Part shown: piece after piece, positions 51,935 to 60,579 of the stretch
How positions within the stretch are numbered: the first letter of the stretch is position 1
How the letters are laid out: each line of letters begins with the position of its first letter
Source of the DNA: Lachnospiraceae bacterium
Lineage (GTDB): Bacteria; Bacillota; Clostridia; Lachnospirales; Lachnospiraceae
DNA length: 64,000 nt
Assembly (NCBI GenBank): GCA_029100405.1
Contig: JAQXPG010000078.1
Location: 1-64,000, forward strand
Direction: 5' to 3'
Notes under the pieces: model-generated
Databases searched by the model: none
What the model was told of the DNA's origin: nothing
Seen by the model: only the letters and a program-made list of their open reading frames with translations
Position numbers and translations under genes: made by a program

Positions 51935-53820
51935 TGTCCCTCCTCCAGTCTCTTTCTGTTTTCCTCTGTAAAGGGAATGGCCGGCAAATGCAGTGTCACT
52001 TTTGTACCCTCGTCCGGCTCACTTTGAATGATAAGACCATAGGCCTCGCCGAATTGCAGGCGGATCCGGTTATTCACATTCTTCAAACCGACGCCAGATC
52101 CATGCCGTGGGGTCTTCTCACCCCCGGTCAGAAGTCCTTTGACTGTTTCTTCTGTCATACCGATTCCATTATCCTTGACATGGATGTAGATATCCTTACC
52201 GGAAATTTCTCCACTCACCTCGATCAAGCCGTCCCCATCCATGGTCTCTACGCCATAATAAATGGCGTTTTCCAGAATTGGCTGGAGAATGAGCTTGACC
52301 GTGCAATAGGTCTTGATTTCCTCCGGAAGATGAAATTGCACTTGAAAGCGGTCCTTATAACGGTATTTCTGAATATTCATATAACTCTGGGCATGCAGCA
52401 CTTCATCACCAATGGAAATGATCCGATTGCCCTTGGACAAGCTGATCCGAAAGAGTCTTGCCAACTGAGTGATCATATAGACAGCTTCTTCATTTTTCTC
52501 TCCTTCGATCATCCAGGTAATGGAATCCAGGGTATTGTAAAGGAAATGCGGGTTGATCTGGCTCTGCAAAGCATCCATCTCACTTTTCTGCCGAAGCCTT
52601 TCTTCTTCTACAATCTGGTGCATGAGACGATCGATCTCTTCATAGGACTTCTGGATACTGTCCCCCAGGTGACGAATCTCCGGGGAGCCGCCGATATAGA
52701 TGGTCTGTCCATCCAGTTTTCCGGCCTCAATGGACTTGACCGATTCATCCAGAGCCAGTATGGGCCGGGCGATTCGGATTGCAGCGATCCGGTTGATCAG
52801 CAGGACGGTTGCAGAAGTCATGGAAAGAATGAAGAAAAGAAACCAGACATTATTGATCATATTCTGAGTCAGGGTCTTGCCCGGAATCACACTGACTAAT
52901 TTCCAGCCGGTATAGGTGATCGAGCGGATACTGATGTAATCCCTTCCCTTCAAAGAAGCCTTAGGAAAGCTGCCATCCTCATGGCGGATAGCAAATAATG
53001 CAGAGGGTTCTTTCTCATAACCTTCCAGGATCGGCACCTGCCTGGGATGATAGATGAGATTCCCCTTATCATCGCATATGTAGTAATATTGACCGCCCGC
53101 ATTCTCATTGATCTTCTTCATGGTCCGTTCCAGACGGCTGTAATCCAGATCCACCAGAAGGATCGCCTTTTTCGGCCGGTCTCCTTCGGTCAGATAGATC
53201 ACTCTGGACATAGAAACCGTCCAGTTATAGCGGGAACTGTCGTCCTGAAAAAGATTCTGGACATGAGGAGCAGAGACATAAAAACTTTCCGGCTTATCTA
53301 AAGCTCCCTGAAACCACTCCTGATGACTGACATCAGGATCCTCTTTCTGTTTTGCCACAGGTTCTGCCAGAAGCAGGCTTCCGCTTGTATCATAGAGTGC
53401 AATGGACAAAATGGCATCCTTATTTGCTTCATAGAGGAGATAAAGATTCTTTGCCACAAATGGATCCGTCAGGGAATTGCCCGAAAGCACCTCATAATCC
53501 GCCGTATCCGAAATACGGCGGGCCATAAGAAGGTTCTCGTCCAGAGATGTTCCCGTCTGCTGGAGAATTGCTTCCGTGCTGCTTAAAGCCGTTGTACGGA
53601 CACTCGTCCGAAAGCGAAACATAAAGAGTGATCCGAGAATCACAACAATGGCCAAAGACAAGGCAGAAAAGGAAATCATGAGTGTCGACTGGATCCCATT
53701 GACTGTATGGCTTTTCTTTAAAACCATAATCCTCTCACGGTAAAGTTCCAGGCGGCTCTTGATACGTTCTCTCACATTCTTTTGTTTATTCTCATTTGTT
53801 TCTTTCCTGTTATTTCGCAT
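51931..53820 (-). CDS. YesM-like sensor histidine kinase
   Basis: 629-residue membrane kinase of the LytS/YesM class. Transmembrane helix 1 about 45-68; extracellular Cache-like sensor domain about 69-320; helix 2 about 323-343; HAMP about 344-397; His_kinase motif QSQINPHFLYNTLDSITWMI with phospho-accepting H425; ATPase domain with VKDNGIGMTEETV and HGSGVGLKNVNNRIRLQFG. It overlaps the response-regulator gene by 11 bases. Two binding-protein genes follow in the same unit, so a sugar-loaded binding protein docking to the sensor domain is the likely trigger; that is inference. Confidence 0.9.
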   Translation of the reverse strand: MRNNRKETNENKQKNVRERIKSRLELYRERIMVLKKSHTVNGIQSTLMISFSALSLAIVVILGSLFMFRFRTSVRTTALSSTEAILQQTGTSLDENLLMARRISDTADYEVLSGNSLTDPFVAKNLYLLYEANKDAILSIALYDTSGSLLLAEPVAKQKEDPDVSHQEWFQGALDKPESFYVSAPHVQNLFQDDSSRYNWTVSMSRVIYLTEGDRPKKAILLVDLDYSRLERTMKKINENAGGQYYYICDDKGNLIYHPRQVPILEGYEKEPSALFAIRHEDGSFPKASLKGRDYISIRSITYTGWKLVSVIPGKTLTQNMINNVWFLFFILSMTSATVLLINRIAAIRIARPILALDESVKSIEAGKLDGQTIYIGGSPEIRHLGDSIQKSYEEIDRLMHQIVEEERLRQKSEMDALQSQINPHFLYNTLDSITWMIEGEKNEEAVYMITQLARLFRISLSKGNRIISIGDEVLHAQSYMNIQKYRYKDRFQVQFHLPEEIKTYCTVKLILQPILENAIYYGVETMDGDGLIEVSGEISGKDIYIHVKDNGIGMTEETVKGLLTGGEKTPRHGSGVGLKNVNNRIRLQFGEAYGLIIQSEPDEGTKVTLHLPAIPFTEENRKRLEEGQ

Positions 53821-55429
53821 CTTCTACCTGTTTCTGACGAAATCTGGACGGAGAGACCCCGAAGGCCTTTTTGAAAACATAACTGAAATAATTCGGATCC
53901 TCATATCCGACTTTCTTACCGATGATATAGTTCTTATCATTGGTAAGTAAAAGCAGGTCTTTCGCCTTCTCCATCCGATAACCGGTCAAAAAGCTTACAA
54001 ATGCCTCTCCCGTCTCCTTCTTGAAAATACTGGAGAAATAGGATTCCGATACGCCCAGGGCCTTACAAACCGATTCCAGGGAGAGGTCGGCTTCACTATA
54101 ATGATCCCGAACATAGTTTTTGGCGCCTTTGACATAAGACAGACTGTTGGAGGAACGAAGGCGGCTCATGGCATCCATCATGGAGAGAGCGGTTCCTTTC
54201 AGCCATTCCCGAAGGGATTCCGCATCCAATTCAATAAGCTGCAGAAAAGGATCTTCTGTCAGACCCGATTGTGTCAGAATTTCCTCCATGGAGATCTCAT
54301 TGCCCCTGGCAAAACGATACAAGGCAGACAGAAGATTACTGACCTCCATTCGATATTGCTTCACCGTTGATGAGAGACGGATGATCCTATCAATCACGGC
54401 ATCCGATGCTTCTGTGACAACATCCTTCTTACCCATCCGAATGGCTGTAAAAAACTGGTGAAAATCTCCCTCCGAAGAAATCTCATAATTTGCTTTTTCT
54501 TCCGGTGCTGCTTCACGGATATTAATTGCCCGTCCTGTTCCGTACAAAACACGATAGGAAACCGCTTCTCTGGCACCGAGATAGGAGGTCTGCAAGTCTT
54601 TGAGATCTTCTACCGGTCCACCGATTCCGGCGGTCACAACAGCGCCAAGAACCCGTCCGGCGCTTCGAACGATCCGGTTACAATCATCCGTCAATCTGGT
54701 TACATCCTCCGCAGATGGCATGCGGACCAGCATGGCAATATCTCCACGATATGTGAAGAAATCCGCATCCCATTTCTGCTTCATTTCATCCGTAATATAC
54801 TTCCAGACCGAAAGCTGAAGGACCGAAGGATGCATGCCCTCCGGAATATGATGGGAGCTGACATGAAAAATACAGAAGCAGTAACCGCCCGAAGATTCAG
54901 CCACCTGATAATCCGCTCTATATTTATCAAAAGAGCCCTCCGGTATTCTGCCCTCAATCAGCATGATATAGAAATTGGACTGGATCACCGGCAGAGATTC
55001 CATATAGAATTCCTGAAGCATACGGACATTCTGCCGTGCGCTTCTTTCCTCATCCATGTTTTTCTTAAGCTCAGTCAGAGTCTTGGTAAGTTCAATGGAA
55101 CTGATGGGCTTTAAAATATACTCCGAAACCTCCAGATGAACGGCTTCCTTGGCATATTCAAATTCATCGAAGCCGGTAAAAAGAAGGATACGAAGATCCG
55201 GAAATTCCTTTCTCAAACGGCGCGATAATTCCAGACCATCCATATAGGGCATCTTGATATCTGTTATGACCACATCCGGCATCTCTTCCTCTGCAATCTC
55301 CAGAGCCTGGACACCATTCTTCGCATATCCGATGACAGAAAATCCAAGGTCCTCCCAGTTGACCTTTTTCTGCATGACATGGATAACATCCTCTTCATCA
55401 TCTACAAGTAAAACACGATAGCCTTCCAT
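53810..55429 (-). CDS. YesN-like response regulator with AraC-type DNA-binding domain
   Basis: 539 residues from the ATG at 55429 (MEGYRVLLVDDEEDVI, preceded by AGGGGAAAG). Receiver domain 1-120 with acidic pocket D10/D11, phosphorylation site D57 (VITDIKMPYMDG) and a lysine in YILKPISS. The middle (about 130-420) has no motif I recognise. The C-terminal AraC helix-turn-helix pair starts about 435: ADLSLESVCKALGVSESYFS and IGKKVGYEDPNYFSYVFKKA. Probably activates the adjacent mgl operon, whose upstream region holds a palindrome. Confidence 0.9.
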   Translation of the reverse strand: MEGYRVLLVDDEEDVIHVMQKKVNWEDLGFSVIGYAKNGVQALEIAEEEMPDVVITDIKMPYMDGLELSRRLRKEFPDLRILLFTGFDEFEYAKEAVHLEVSEYILKPISSIELTKTLTELKKNMDEERSARQNVRMLQEFYMESLPVIQSNFYIMLIEGRIPEGSFDKYRADYQVAESSGGYCFCIFHVSSHHIPEGMHPSVLQLSVWKYITDEMKQKWDADFFTYRGDIAMLVRMPSAEDVTRLTDDCNRIVRSAGRVLGAVVTAGIGGPVEDLKDLQTSYLGAREAVSYRVLYGTGRAINIREAAPEEKANYEISSEGDFHQFFTAIRMGKKDVVTEASDAVIDRIIRLSSTVKQYRMEVSNLLSALYRFARGNEISMEEILTQSGLTEDPFLQLIELDAESLREWLKGTALSMMDAMSRLRSSNSLSYVKGAKNYVRDHYSEADLSLESVCKALGVSESYFSSIFKKETGEAFVSFLTGYRMEKAKDLLLLTNDKNYIIGKKVGYEDPNYFSYVFKKAFGVSPSRFRQKQVEDAK

Positions 55430-55476
55430 GACTTTCCCCTTTATTTTCATACAAATATTTATAGTCATTGTAGCAT

Positions 55477-55513
55477 AAAAAGACCCGTCACAAAATGCTA
55501 TCTGTGACGGGTC
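55477..55513 (-). terminator. Rho-independent terminator after mglC
   Basis: Perfect 11-bp stem GACCCGTCACA (55482-55492) with 55503-55513, 10-base loop. On the minus strand it is followed by TTTTTATG. It separates the transporter operon from the two-component unit. Confidence 0.92.
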
Positions 55514-55550
55514 CTATTTGTATCTGTCTGGGAGAAGATGATTCTAATCC

Positions 55551-57200
55551 TTACTTCTTACGGATATACTTCAGGCAGTCCAGAGTAACTGCAGCAAGAA
55601 TAATGATACCTTCAAATACGAACTGGAGGTTGGTATCAACGCCCAGAATCGTAAGAGAATAGGTCAATGCCGTGAAGATCAGAACACCGACAACAACGCC
55701 GGAAATCTTTCCAATACCACCGGTGAAGGATACGCCACCAACAACGCAGGCGGCGATTGCATCCATATCCCATCCTTGTCCGTATGCTGCAGATCCGGAA
55801 CCAACCATTCGGTTACATTCCAGCCAGTCGCCGAAGCCGTAGAGAATACCGGCAAGAATAAATGCACCCAGAGTTACACGAAAGACAGAGATACCGGAAG
55901 CCGATGCAGCCTCAGGGTTACCTCCGACTGCATAGAGATTCTTACCGAAAGTCGTCTTGTTCCATATGAACCATACAATGGCAATCGCTGCAACCGCCCA
56001 GATAATGATGGTCGGGAATCTGCCGTTGATCTTCGGAATGACCATAGCAGGAATCTTCTGATCGATGGATCCGAAGGATACACCCTTGGTTGCATAAGTA
56101 ACCATACCGAAGATGATCAGCATGTTGGACATGGTTGAAATAAAGGGGTGCATCTTGAACTTTGCGGTGAAGAAACCTGCGATTGATGTAAAGATGGTGC
56201 AGAGAACGATGCAGACAAGAAGTGCCAGAATTGCTCTTCCTGCCAGAGGCATCTTGGTCAGATCAAAAACCTTACCGAAAACAGTACCGGTATTGGGTCC
56301 CTGATGCATGATAATGGTAGAAGCCACCATGCCCATGCCAACCATACGGCCAACGGAAAGGTCGGTACCGGTCAGAAGGATCAGTCCTGCAACACCCAGG
56401 GCATAGAACATTCTCGGCGAAGCCTGCTGGAGAATATTCAGAATATTATTATAGGTGAAAAGCGGAGAGCCCTTAACCATCGGTGTAACAATACCCAGGA
56501 TGACAAAGACCATAATGATAACGAAATACAGACCATTCTGAAGAAGGAATTGCTGGGCGTTAAAAGTATACTTGTAATTCTCTCTTCTCTGAGCCATATT
56601 CTGTCCGAAGGTGAAATGGGACATACGGAGCTTGTCGATCAAATGATAACGATAGACAAAAGCCTCATGCTCTTCATCCTTTACGGCCTGAAGTTTCAGA
56701 TCCCGACGCATCTTCTGATCATAGAGACGGTTCTTATAGACATAATTCTCATCCTTGATCTCCGCCTTGTCGCTTGTCTTGGACAGTTCGGCTTCATGCT
56801 CATTCTTCAGTTTTCCGATGGCCTGCTCATAATCCTTCTCGATGGCCTGTCGTTCTGCCTCACAGGATGCTTTGACCGGTTCCAGATAATCCTTGTCGAA
56901 ATGAGCATTGATATAAGTCTCAGCTTTCTTGACCAGGGCATCTACCTCTGCCCGGTTCTTCGCCTCAACTTCCTTTGCCTTGGCCAGAGCCTCCTTATCT
57001 TCGGCGATCCGGTTTGCTCTCTCCTCTTTGTTCAAAGACTTATCATCTTTCAGAAGGATCATGTGATTTTCCAGCTGACGCACAAGTGTTGCACCATCCG
57101 CTCTTAATTGATCGATCTCATCCTGTATTTTGCCGACATACTCATCGATCGGCTTCAGGAGTTGATCCTTATCCTCCTGTGTCAATATCGTATTTGCCAT
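55551..57200 (-). CDS. mglC: Galactose ABC transporter permease MglC with N-terminal coiled-coil extension
   Basis: Residues about 214-549 are a normal MglC permease (family size about 336): repeated hydrophobic segments, GVAGLILLTGTDLSVGRMVG, NKTTFGKNLYAVGGNPEAA and the EAA-like AIAACVVGGVSFTGGIG. Residues 1-213 are extra: hydrophilic, Glu/Lys/Ala-rich, with long heptad-like helices (QLRADGATLVRQLEN, ALAKAKEVEAKNRAEVDALV, EAERQAIEKDYEQAIGKLKN). The extension has no signal sequence and should be cytosolic, where MglA docks. I see no start signal that would separate it from the permease. Follows mglA by 24 bases and ends before a terminator. Confidence 0.93.
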   Translation of the reverse strand: MANTILTQEDKDQLLKPIDEYVGKIQDEIDQLRADGATLVRQLENHMILLKDDKSLNKEERANRIAEDKEALAKAKEVEAKNRAEVDALVKKAETYINAHFDKDYLEPVKASCEAERQAIEKDYEQAIGKLKNEHEAELSKTSDKAEIKDENYVYKNRLYDQKMRRDLKLQAVKDEEHEAFVYRYHLIDKLRMSHFTFGQNMAQRRENYKYTFNAQQFLLQNGLYFVIIMVFVILGIVTPMVKGSPLFTYNNILNILQQASPRMFYALGVAGLILLTGTDLSVGRMVGMGMVASTIIMHQGPNTGTVFGKVFDLTKMPLAGRAILALLVCIVLCTIFTSIAGFFTAKFKMHPFISTMSNMLIIFGMVTYATKGVSFGSIDQKIPAMVIPKINGRFPTIIIWAVAAIAIVWFIWNKTTFGKNLYAVGGNPEAASASGISVFRVTLGAFILAGILYGFGDWLECNRMVGSGSAAYGQGWDMDAIAACVVGGVSFTGGIGKISGVVVGVLIFTALTYSLTILGVDTNLQFVFEGIIILAAVTLDCLKYIRKK

Positions 57201-57224
57201 AGCTTTTCTCCTTATATCCTATTA

Positions 57225-58733
57225 TCAGAGATACTTCGCGCTTAATCGTAAGAGCTCTTCCTGATCGGTCTCTTTGGTATTCACAATTCCGGCCAGGTGT
57301 CCGTTACTCATCACACCGATTCGGTTTGTAATACCGAGAATCTCAGGCATTTCAGAAGAAACCACGATAATGGTCTTGCCCTGTTTTGCCATCTTAATGA
57401 TAAGCTCATAGATCTCATACTTGGCACCGACATCGATGCCTCGGGTTGGCTCATCCATCAGAAAGACCTTGGGATCCCGCTCCATCCACTTACCGAAAAT
57501 AACCTTCTGCTGGTTACCGCCGGACAGGTTGGCAATCATATCATCCGGTCCCATGGTCTTGGTATGCATAACGGAGATTTCATTCGAAGTTGCCTTTATC
57601 ATCTTCGGACTGCTCAGAGCAACTCCCGACTTATAATGATTCATGTTGGCAATGGTGGTATTGAAAGTAAGGTCTCCCTTTAAGAAGAGTCCGTTCGCTT
57701 TTCTCTCCTCTGTGATCATTGCAAATCCGTGATCCATGGCATCTTTGGAACTGTTGAAGTTACTAAGCTTGTCATCGTAGTAGACACGACCGGAAGCCCG
57801 GGTCCGCATTCCGAAGATTGTCTCCAGAAGTTCGGATCTGCCTGCGCCGACCAGGCCGTATAGGCCGAAGATTTCTCCCTGACGAACATCAAAGGTGACA
57901 TCTTTTAAGAAAGGCGCAAATTTCGTCGACAGATGCTGAACCTTCAGAATCGTCTTACCCGGCTTGTTATCCACCGGAGGAAAACGATTGTCCAGAGACC
58001 GGCCGACCATGGCTGCAATCAGCTCATTCATGTTGGTTTCTGAAACCGGCTTTGTCATCACAAGAGAACCATCCCGAAGAACCGATACCTCATCGCAGAT
58101 CTCGAAAACCTCATCCATCTTATGAGAGATATAGATGATGGAAATACCTTGTTCCTTCAAAGCCCGCATCATTTTAAAGAGTTTCTCAACTTCCGGAACG
58201 GTCAAAGAGGATGTCGGCTCGTCCAGAACAATGATTTTCGAATGATAGGAAATAGCCTTTGCAATTTCAACCATCTGCCGCTGAGAAACGGACATATATT
58301 TCATGGGCTGCGTCAGATTCACCGTCATATTGAGCTGGCGGAAGAGATCCGATGCCTCCTTTTTCATTCGTGCTTCATCAATGACACCTAAGGATGTCTT
58401 GGGATAGCGTCCCAAAAAGAGGTTATCAACGACACTTCTCTCCAGGCATTGGTTTAATTCCTGGTGAACCATGGCAATACCATTCTCCAAGGCCTCTTTG
58501 GGTCCGGAGAAATTGATTTCCTTACCGTCCAGAATAATTCGTCCTTCATCCTTCTGATAGGTACCGAACAGACACTTCATCATGGTCGATTTACCAGCAC
58601 CGTTCTCTCCCATCAGACCCATAATGGATCCCCGTTTCACATCCATATTAATGTGATCCAGAACCCGGTTACGGCCAAAGGACTTGCACATTCCGCGAAT
58701 CGATAAGATAACATTATCTTTCTCTTCTGCCAT
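57225..58733 (-). CDS. mglA: Galactose/methyl galactoside ABC transporter ATP-binding protein MglA
   Basis: 502 residues with two ATPase domains as in all sugar MglA/RbsA types. Domain 1: Walker A GENGAGKSTMMKCLFG (about 41-56), signature SVSQRQMVEI, Walker B KIIVLDEPTSSL. Domain 2: GLVGAGRSELLETIFG, LSGGNQQKVIFGKW and KVFLMDEPTRGIDVG. Domain 2's nucleotide motif differs from a standard Walker A, as is usual. AGGAG precedes the ATG. A strong hairpin lies between mglB and this gene. Confidence 0.96.
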   Translation of the reverse strand: MAEEKDNVILSIRGMCKSFGRNRVLDHINMDVKRGSIMGLMGENGAGKSTMMKCLFGTYQKDEGRIILDGKEINFSGPKEALENGIAMVHQELNQCLERSVVDNLFLGRYPKTSLGVIDEARMKKEASDLFRQLNMTVNLTQPMKYMSVSQRQMVEIAKAISYHSKIIVLDEPTSSLTVPEVEKLFKMMRALKEQGISIIYISHKMDEVFEICDEVSVLRDGSLVMTKPVSETNMNELIAAMVGRSLDNRFPPVDNKPGKTILKVQHLSTKFAPFLKDVTFDVRQGEIFGLYGLVGAGRSELLETIFGMRTRASGRVYYDDKLSNFNSSKDAMDHGFAMITEERKANGLFLKGDLTFNTTIANMNHYKSGVALSSPKMIKATSNEISVMHTKTMGPDDMIANLSGGNQQKVIFGKWMERDPKVFLMDEPTRGIDVGAKYEIYELIIKMAKQGKTIIVVSSEMPEILGITNRIGVMSNGHLAGIVNTKETDQEELLRLSAKYL

Positions 58734-58969
58734 ATGTATACTCCTGTACTACTTAGAATCGAAAAAAACAGTCACAACAGATCTGTCACAGAATCCAATT
58801 TTACAGAAAGTCTTAGGGGGTATTGACTTTTCTGGTGCATGCAGATTCTGTAGTTGAGATCAGAGATTTGGCTCTCATGTCTCAGAAAATTTGAAAGCGA
58901 AAGGTGAAGAAAATGATACAGAATAAAATCTGATTATCCTATTATGTATTCTCCATCTTCTTCCGTCTC
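58734..58969 (-). other. Leader between the mglB terminator and mglA
   Basis: The 325-base mglB-mglA gap holds a terminator hairpin (58970-59012) and then this stretch. No reading frame with a ribosome site and no clear promoter is visible. The only motif is TGAAAGCG, half of a catabolite-repression site, which I do not consider sufficient. Confidence 0.5.
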
Positions 58970-59012
58970 AAAAAAGAGAGGAGGCAGCAGGAGACGACCT
59001 CCTGATGCCTCC
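58970..59012 (-). terminator. Terminator/attenuator between mglB and mglA
   Basis: GGAGGCA-G-CAGGAG (58980-58993) pairs with CTCCTG-A-TGCCTCC (58999-59012); one mismatch, 5-base loop. On the minus strand it is followed by TCTCTTTTTTGAG. Partial termination here would make more MglB than MglA/MglC, the usual ratio for binding-protein systems. Confidence 0.8.
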
Positions 59013-59058
59013 TCAAATTATGCTGCATTTTACTCTGCAGCCATCCTGTTAACAGTCA

Positions 59059-60312
59059 TTACTGATTCAGGATTGCGGTGTAGGATGCCGCATTATCGGT
59101 CTTAACCATGTTGATTGCAAATGCATCATACTGGCTGGGGTTACCAAGACGGTTTGTGATATTGGACTCCGTCTGGCCATCACCACCAATGTAGTCAACA
59201 TCAAGGTTCAAAAGCTTGTCATACTTCTTCAGAAGCGGCTGATAAGTAGAACCAAGGAAGTTATCGGAGGAGTTATAGATATCCAGCCATACCTTCTTCT
59301 TGTCACTCTTCACCTGATTGCTTACCGGCTCATAGGTCTTGGTAGAATCGGTGAAATCCTTGTAGTTATCAGCGGTAACTGCAACGTTCAATGCATAGAA
59401 GGAACGATTGTCCTTATCATATCTGTAAACATCATCCGTCAGAACGTTTCCTGCATCATCCTTTGTTGCAATGCCGGTCATGACATCCTTGCCGTCCAGA
59501 GCATTTCTTAAAACACGCAGTGTCAGATAAGCCTGAACGTCAGCATGCTGGCTGATGGTTCCGCCGTAGCCGTCTGCAATTGCTGCAACTGCATCGGAGT
59601 TTGCATCATAGCCGAAGGTAGGAACCTTGTTGTCCTTGGACCATGCATTGAACATGGACATTCCCATACCATCATTATTGGAGATGACCAGATCGATCTG
59701 ATCACCGAAAGAAGAAGACCAGGTTCCAATTGCATTACCTGCAGTAGCTGCATCCCATGTAGCACCTGCAGAGTTCTTCATTTCCTGAGAAGCAAGCTCA
59801 CGAACCTTCAGTCCTCCTACACTGCCGTCCTGAACATCCTTAGATGATCCGTCGGTGTTGGTACCAACCGGCTTGTAGTCGATGTCGTTTCCGTCCTTGA
59901 CCCCTGTGCCAAGTGCTTTACGAACACCTCTGGTACGAGCAATCGAATCGTTATGTCCGATATCACCGATTGCAAGAACATAACCGATGGTTCCGTCATG
60001 ATTCCGGTCCAGATCAGCTGCATGTTTCTGAATGTAATCTGCAACCATCTTGCCCTGGAGTTCAGCACCCTGATTCGCATCAAATCCGACATAATAAGTA
60101 TTGTCGTTGAAATGAAGTGCATTGGAATCCAGCTCACCGGTGGAGCTGTTGGACGGCTGACGGTTATACCATACAACCGGCTTATCCTTATTGGCTACGC
60201 TGCTCGTGGATTTTCCACTGCCTTTAGAGCCACTTCCCGAAGATCCACAAGCCATCATTGATGCTCCAAGCACACATGCCAGAGCTGCTGCAAAAATTCT
60301 TTTTTTCTGCAT
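59059..60312 (-). CDS. mglB: MglB: galactose/glucose-binding lipoprotein with circularly permuted domain order
   Basis: 417 residues from the ATG at 60312 (MQKKRIFAAALAC, preceded by AAAGGAGGG). Signal peptide with lipobox (Cys22), Gly/Ser/Lys linker to about residue 40, then the mature domain starts at KPVVWYNRQP, which matches E. coli GGBP near its residue 85 (VPVVFFNKEP), not its N-terminus. The order continues as in GGBP to its C-terminus (ALNVAVTADNYKDF, about 307-320). A linker (about 321-338) then joins KKVWLDIYNSSDNF, which matches the GGBP N-terminus IGVTIYKYDDNF, ending at AFAINMVKTDNAASYTAIL. Predicted ligand residues N50, H120, D122, R126, W186, N212, D236, D350 and F352 are all present; GGBP N256 is Q255. 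Ca2+ loop DRNHDGT at 102-108. Confidence 0.92.
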   Translation of the reverse strand: MQKKRIFAAALACVLGASMMACGSSGSGSKGSGKSTSSVANKDKPVVWYNRQPSNSSTGELDSNALHFNDNTYYVGFDANQGAELQGKMVADYIQKHAADLDRNHDGTIGYVLAIGDIGHNDSIARTRGVRKALGTGVKDGNDIDYKPVGTNTDGSSKDVQDGSVGGLKVRELASQEMKNSAGATWDAATAGNAIGTWSSSFGDQIDLVISNNDGMGMSMFNAWSKDNKVPTFGYDANSDAVAAIADGYGGTISQHADVQAYLTLRVLRNALDGKDVMTGIATKDDAGNVLTDDVYRYDKDNRSFYALNVAVTADNYKDFTDSTKTYEPVSNQVKSDKKKVWLDIYNSSDNFLGSTYQPLLKKYDKLLNLDVDYIGGDGQTESNITNRLGNPSQYDAFAINMVKTDNAASYTAILNQ

Positions 60313-60414
60313 GTAAAAACCCTCCTTTATCAAGCACCCCTTGTGCCTCATCTGTTTTACAAGGAATACTATAAGGATTTTTGATCTTGAAAAACATAGA
60401 ATATTTTAATGACC

Positions 60415-60433
60415 ATCTTAGATATTCTAAGAT
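60415..60433. promoter_or_regulatory. Perfect 8+8 palindrome upstream of mglB
   Basis: ATCTTAGA-TAT-TCTAAGAT, about 105 bases before the mglB start in an A/T-rich region. A minus-strand TATAGT (about 60369-60374) follows about 40 bases downstream as a possible -10 box, though with no good -35 box. A candidate operator for the neighbouring regulator or another repressor. Confidence 0.5.
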
Positions 60434-60544
60434 TTTTTAGTGATATTGTATGATATACACAAAATTAATACTTGCCTATTGTGCATTATTTCTGATCTGT
60501 GAACATGCATCTATCGGAATACGAAAAAAAACTAAAAATTGCAC

Positions 60545-60571
60545 AAAAAAGCCCTGCCACAAGGCAGGGCT
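60545..60571 (-). terminator. Terminator after the aldo/keto reductase gene
   Basis: AGCCCTGCC (60550-60558) pairs with GGCAGGGCT (60563-60571) with an ACAA loop; on the minus strand TTTTTTGTGC follows. It lies within 30 bases of the gene's stop. Confidence 0.92.
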
Positions 60572-60579
60572 GAAAGATT

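Noticed and set aside
58888..58910. Catabolite-repression (cre) site near mglA
   Set aside because: Only one half (TGAAAGCG) fits; the second half does not match the consensus.
59059..60312. MglB as a truncated or frameshifted ordinary binding protein
   Set aside because: The reading frame is continuous, has its own signal peptide and linker, and the missing N-terminal segment is present once, intact, at the C-terminus with its ligand residues. A truncation would not place it there.
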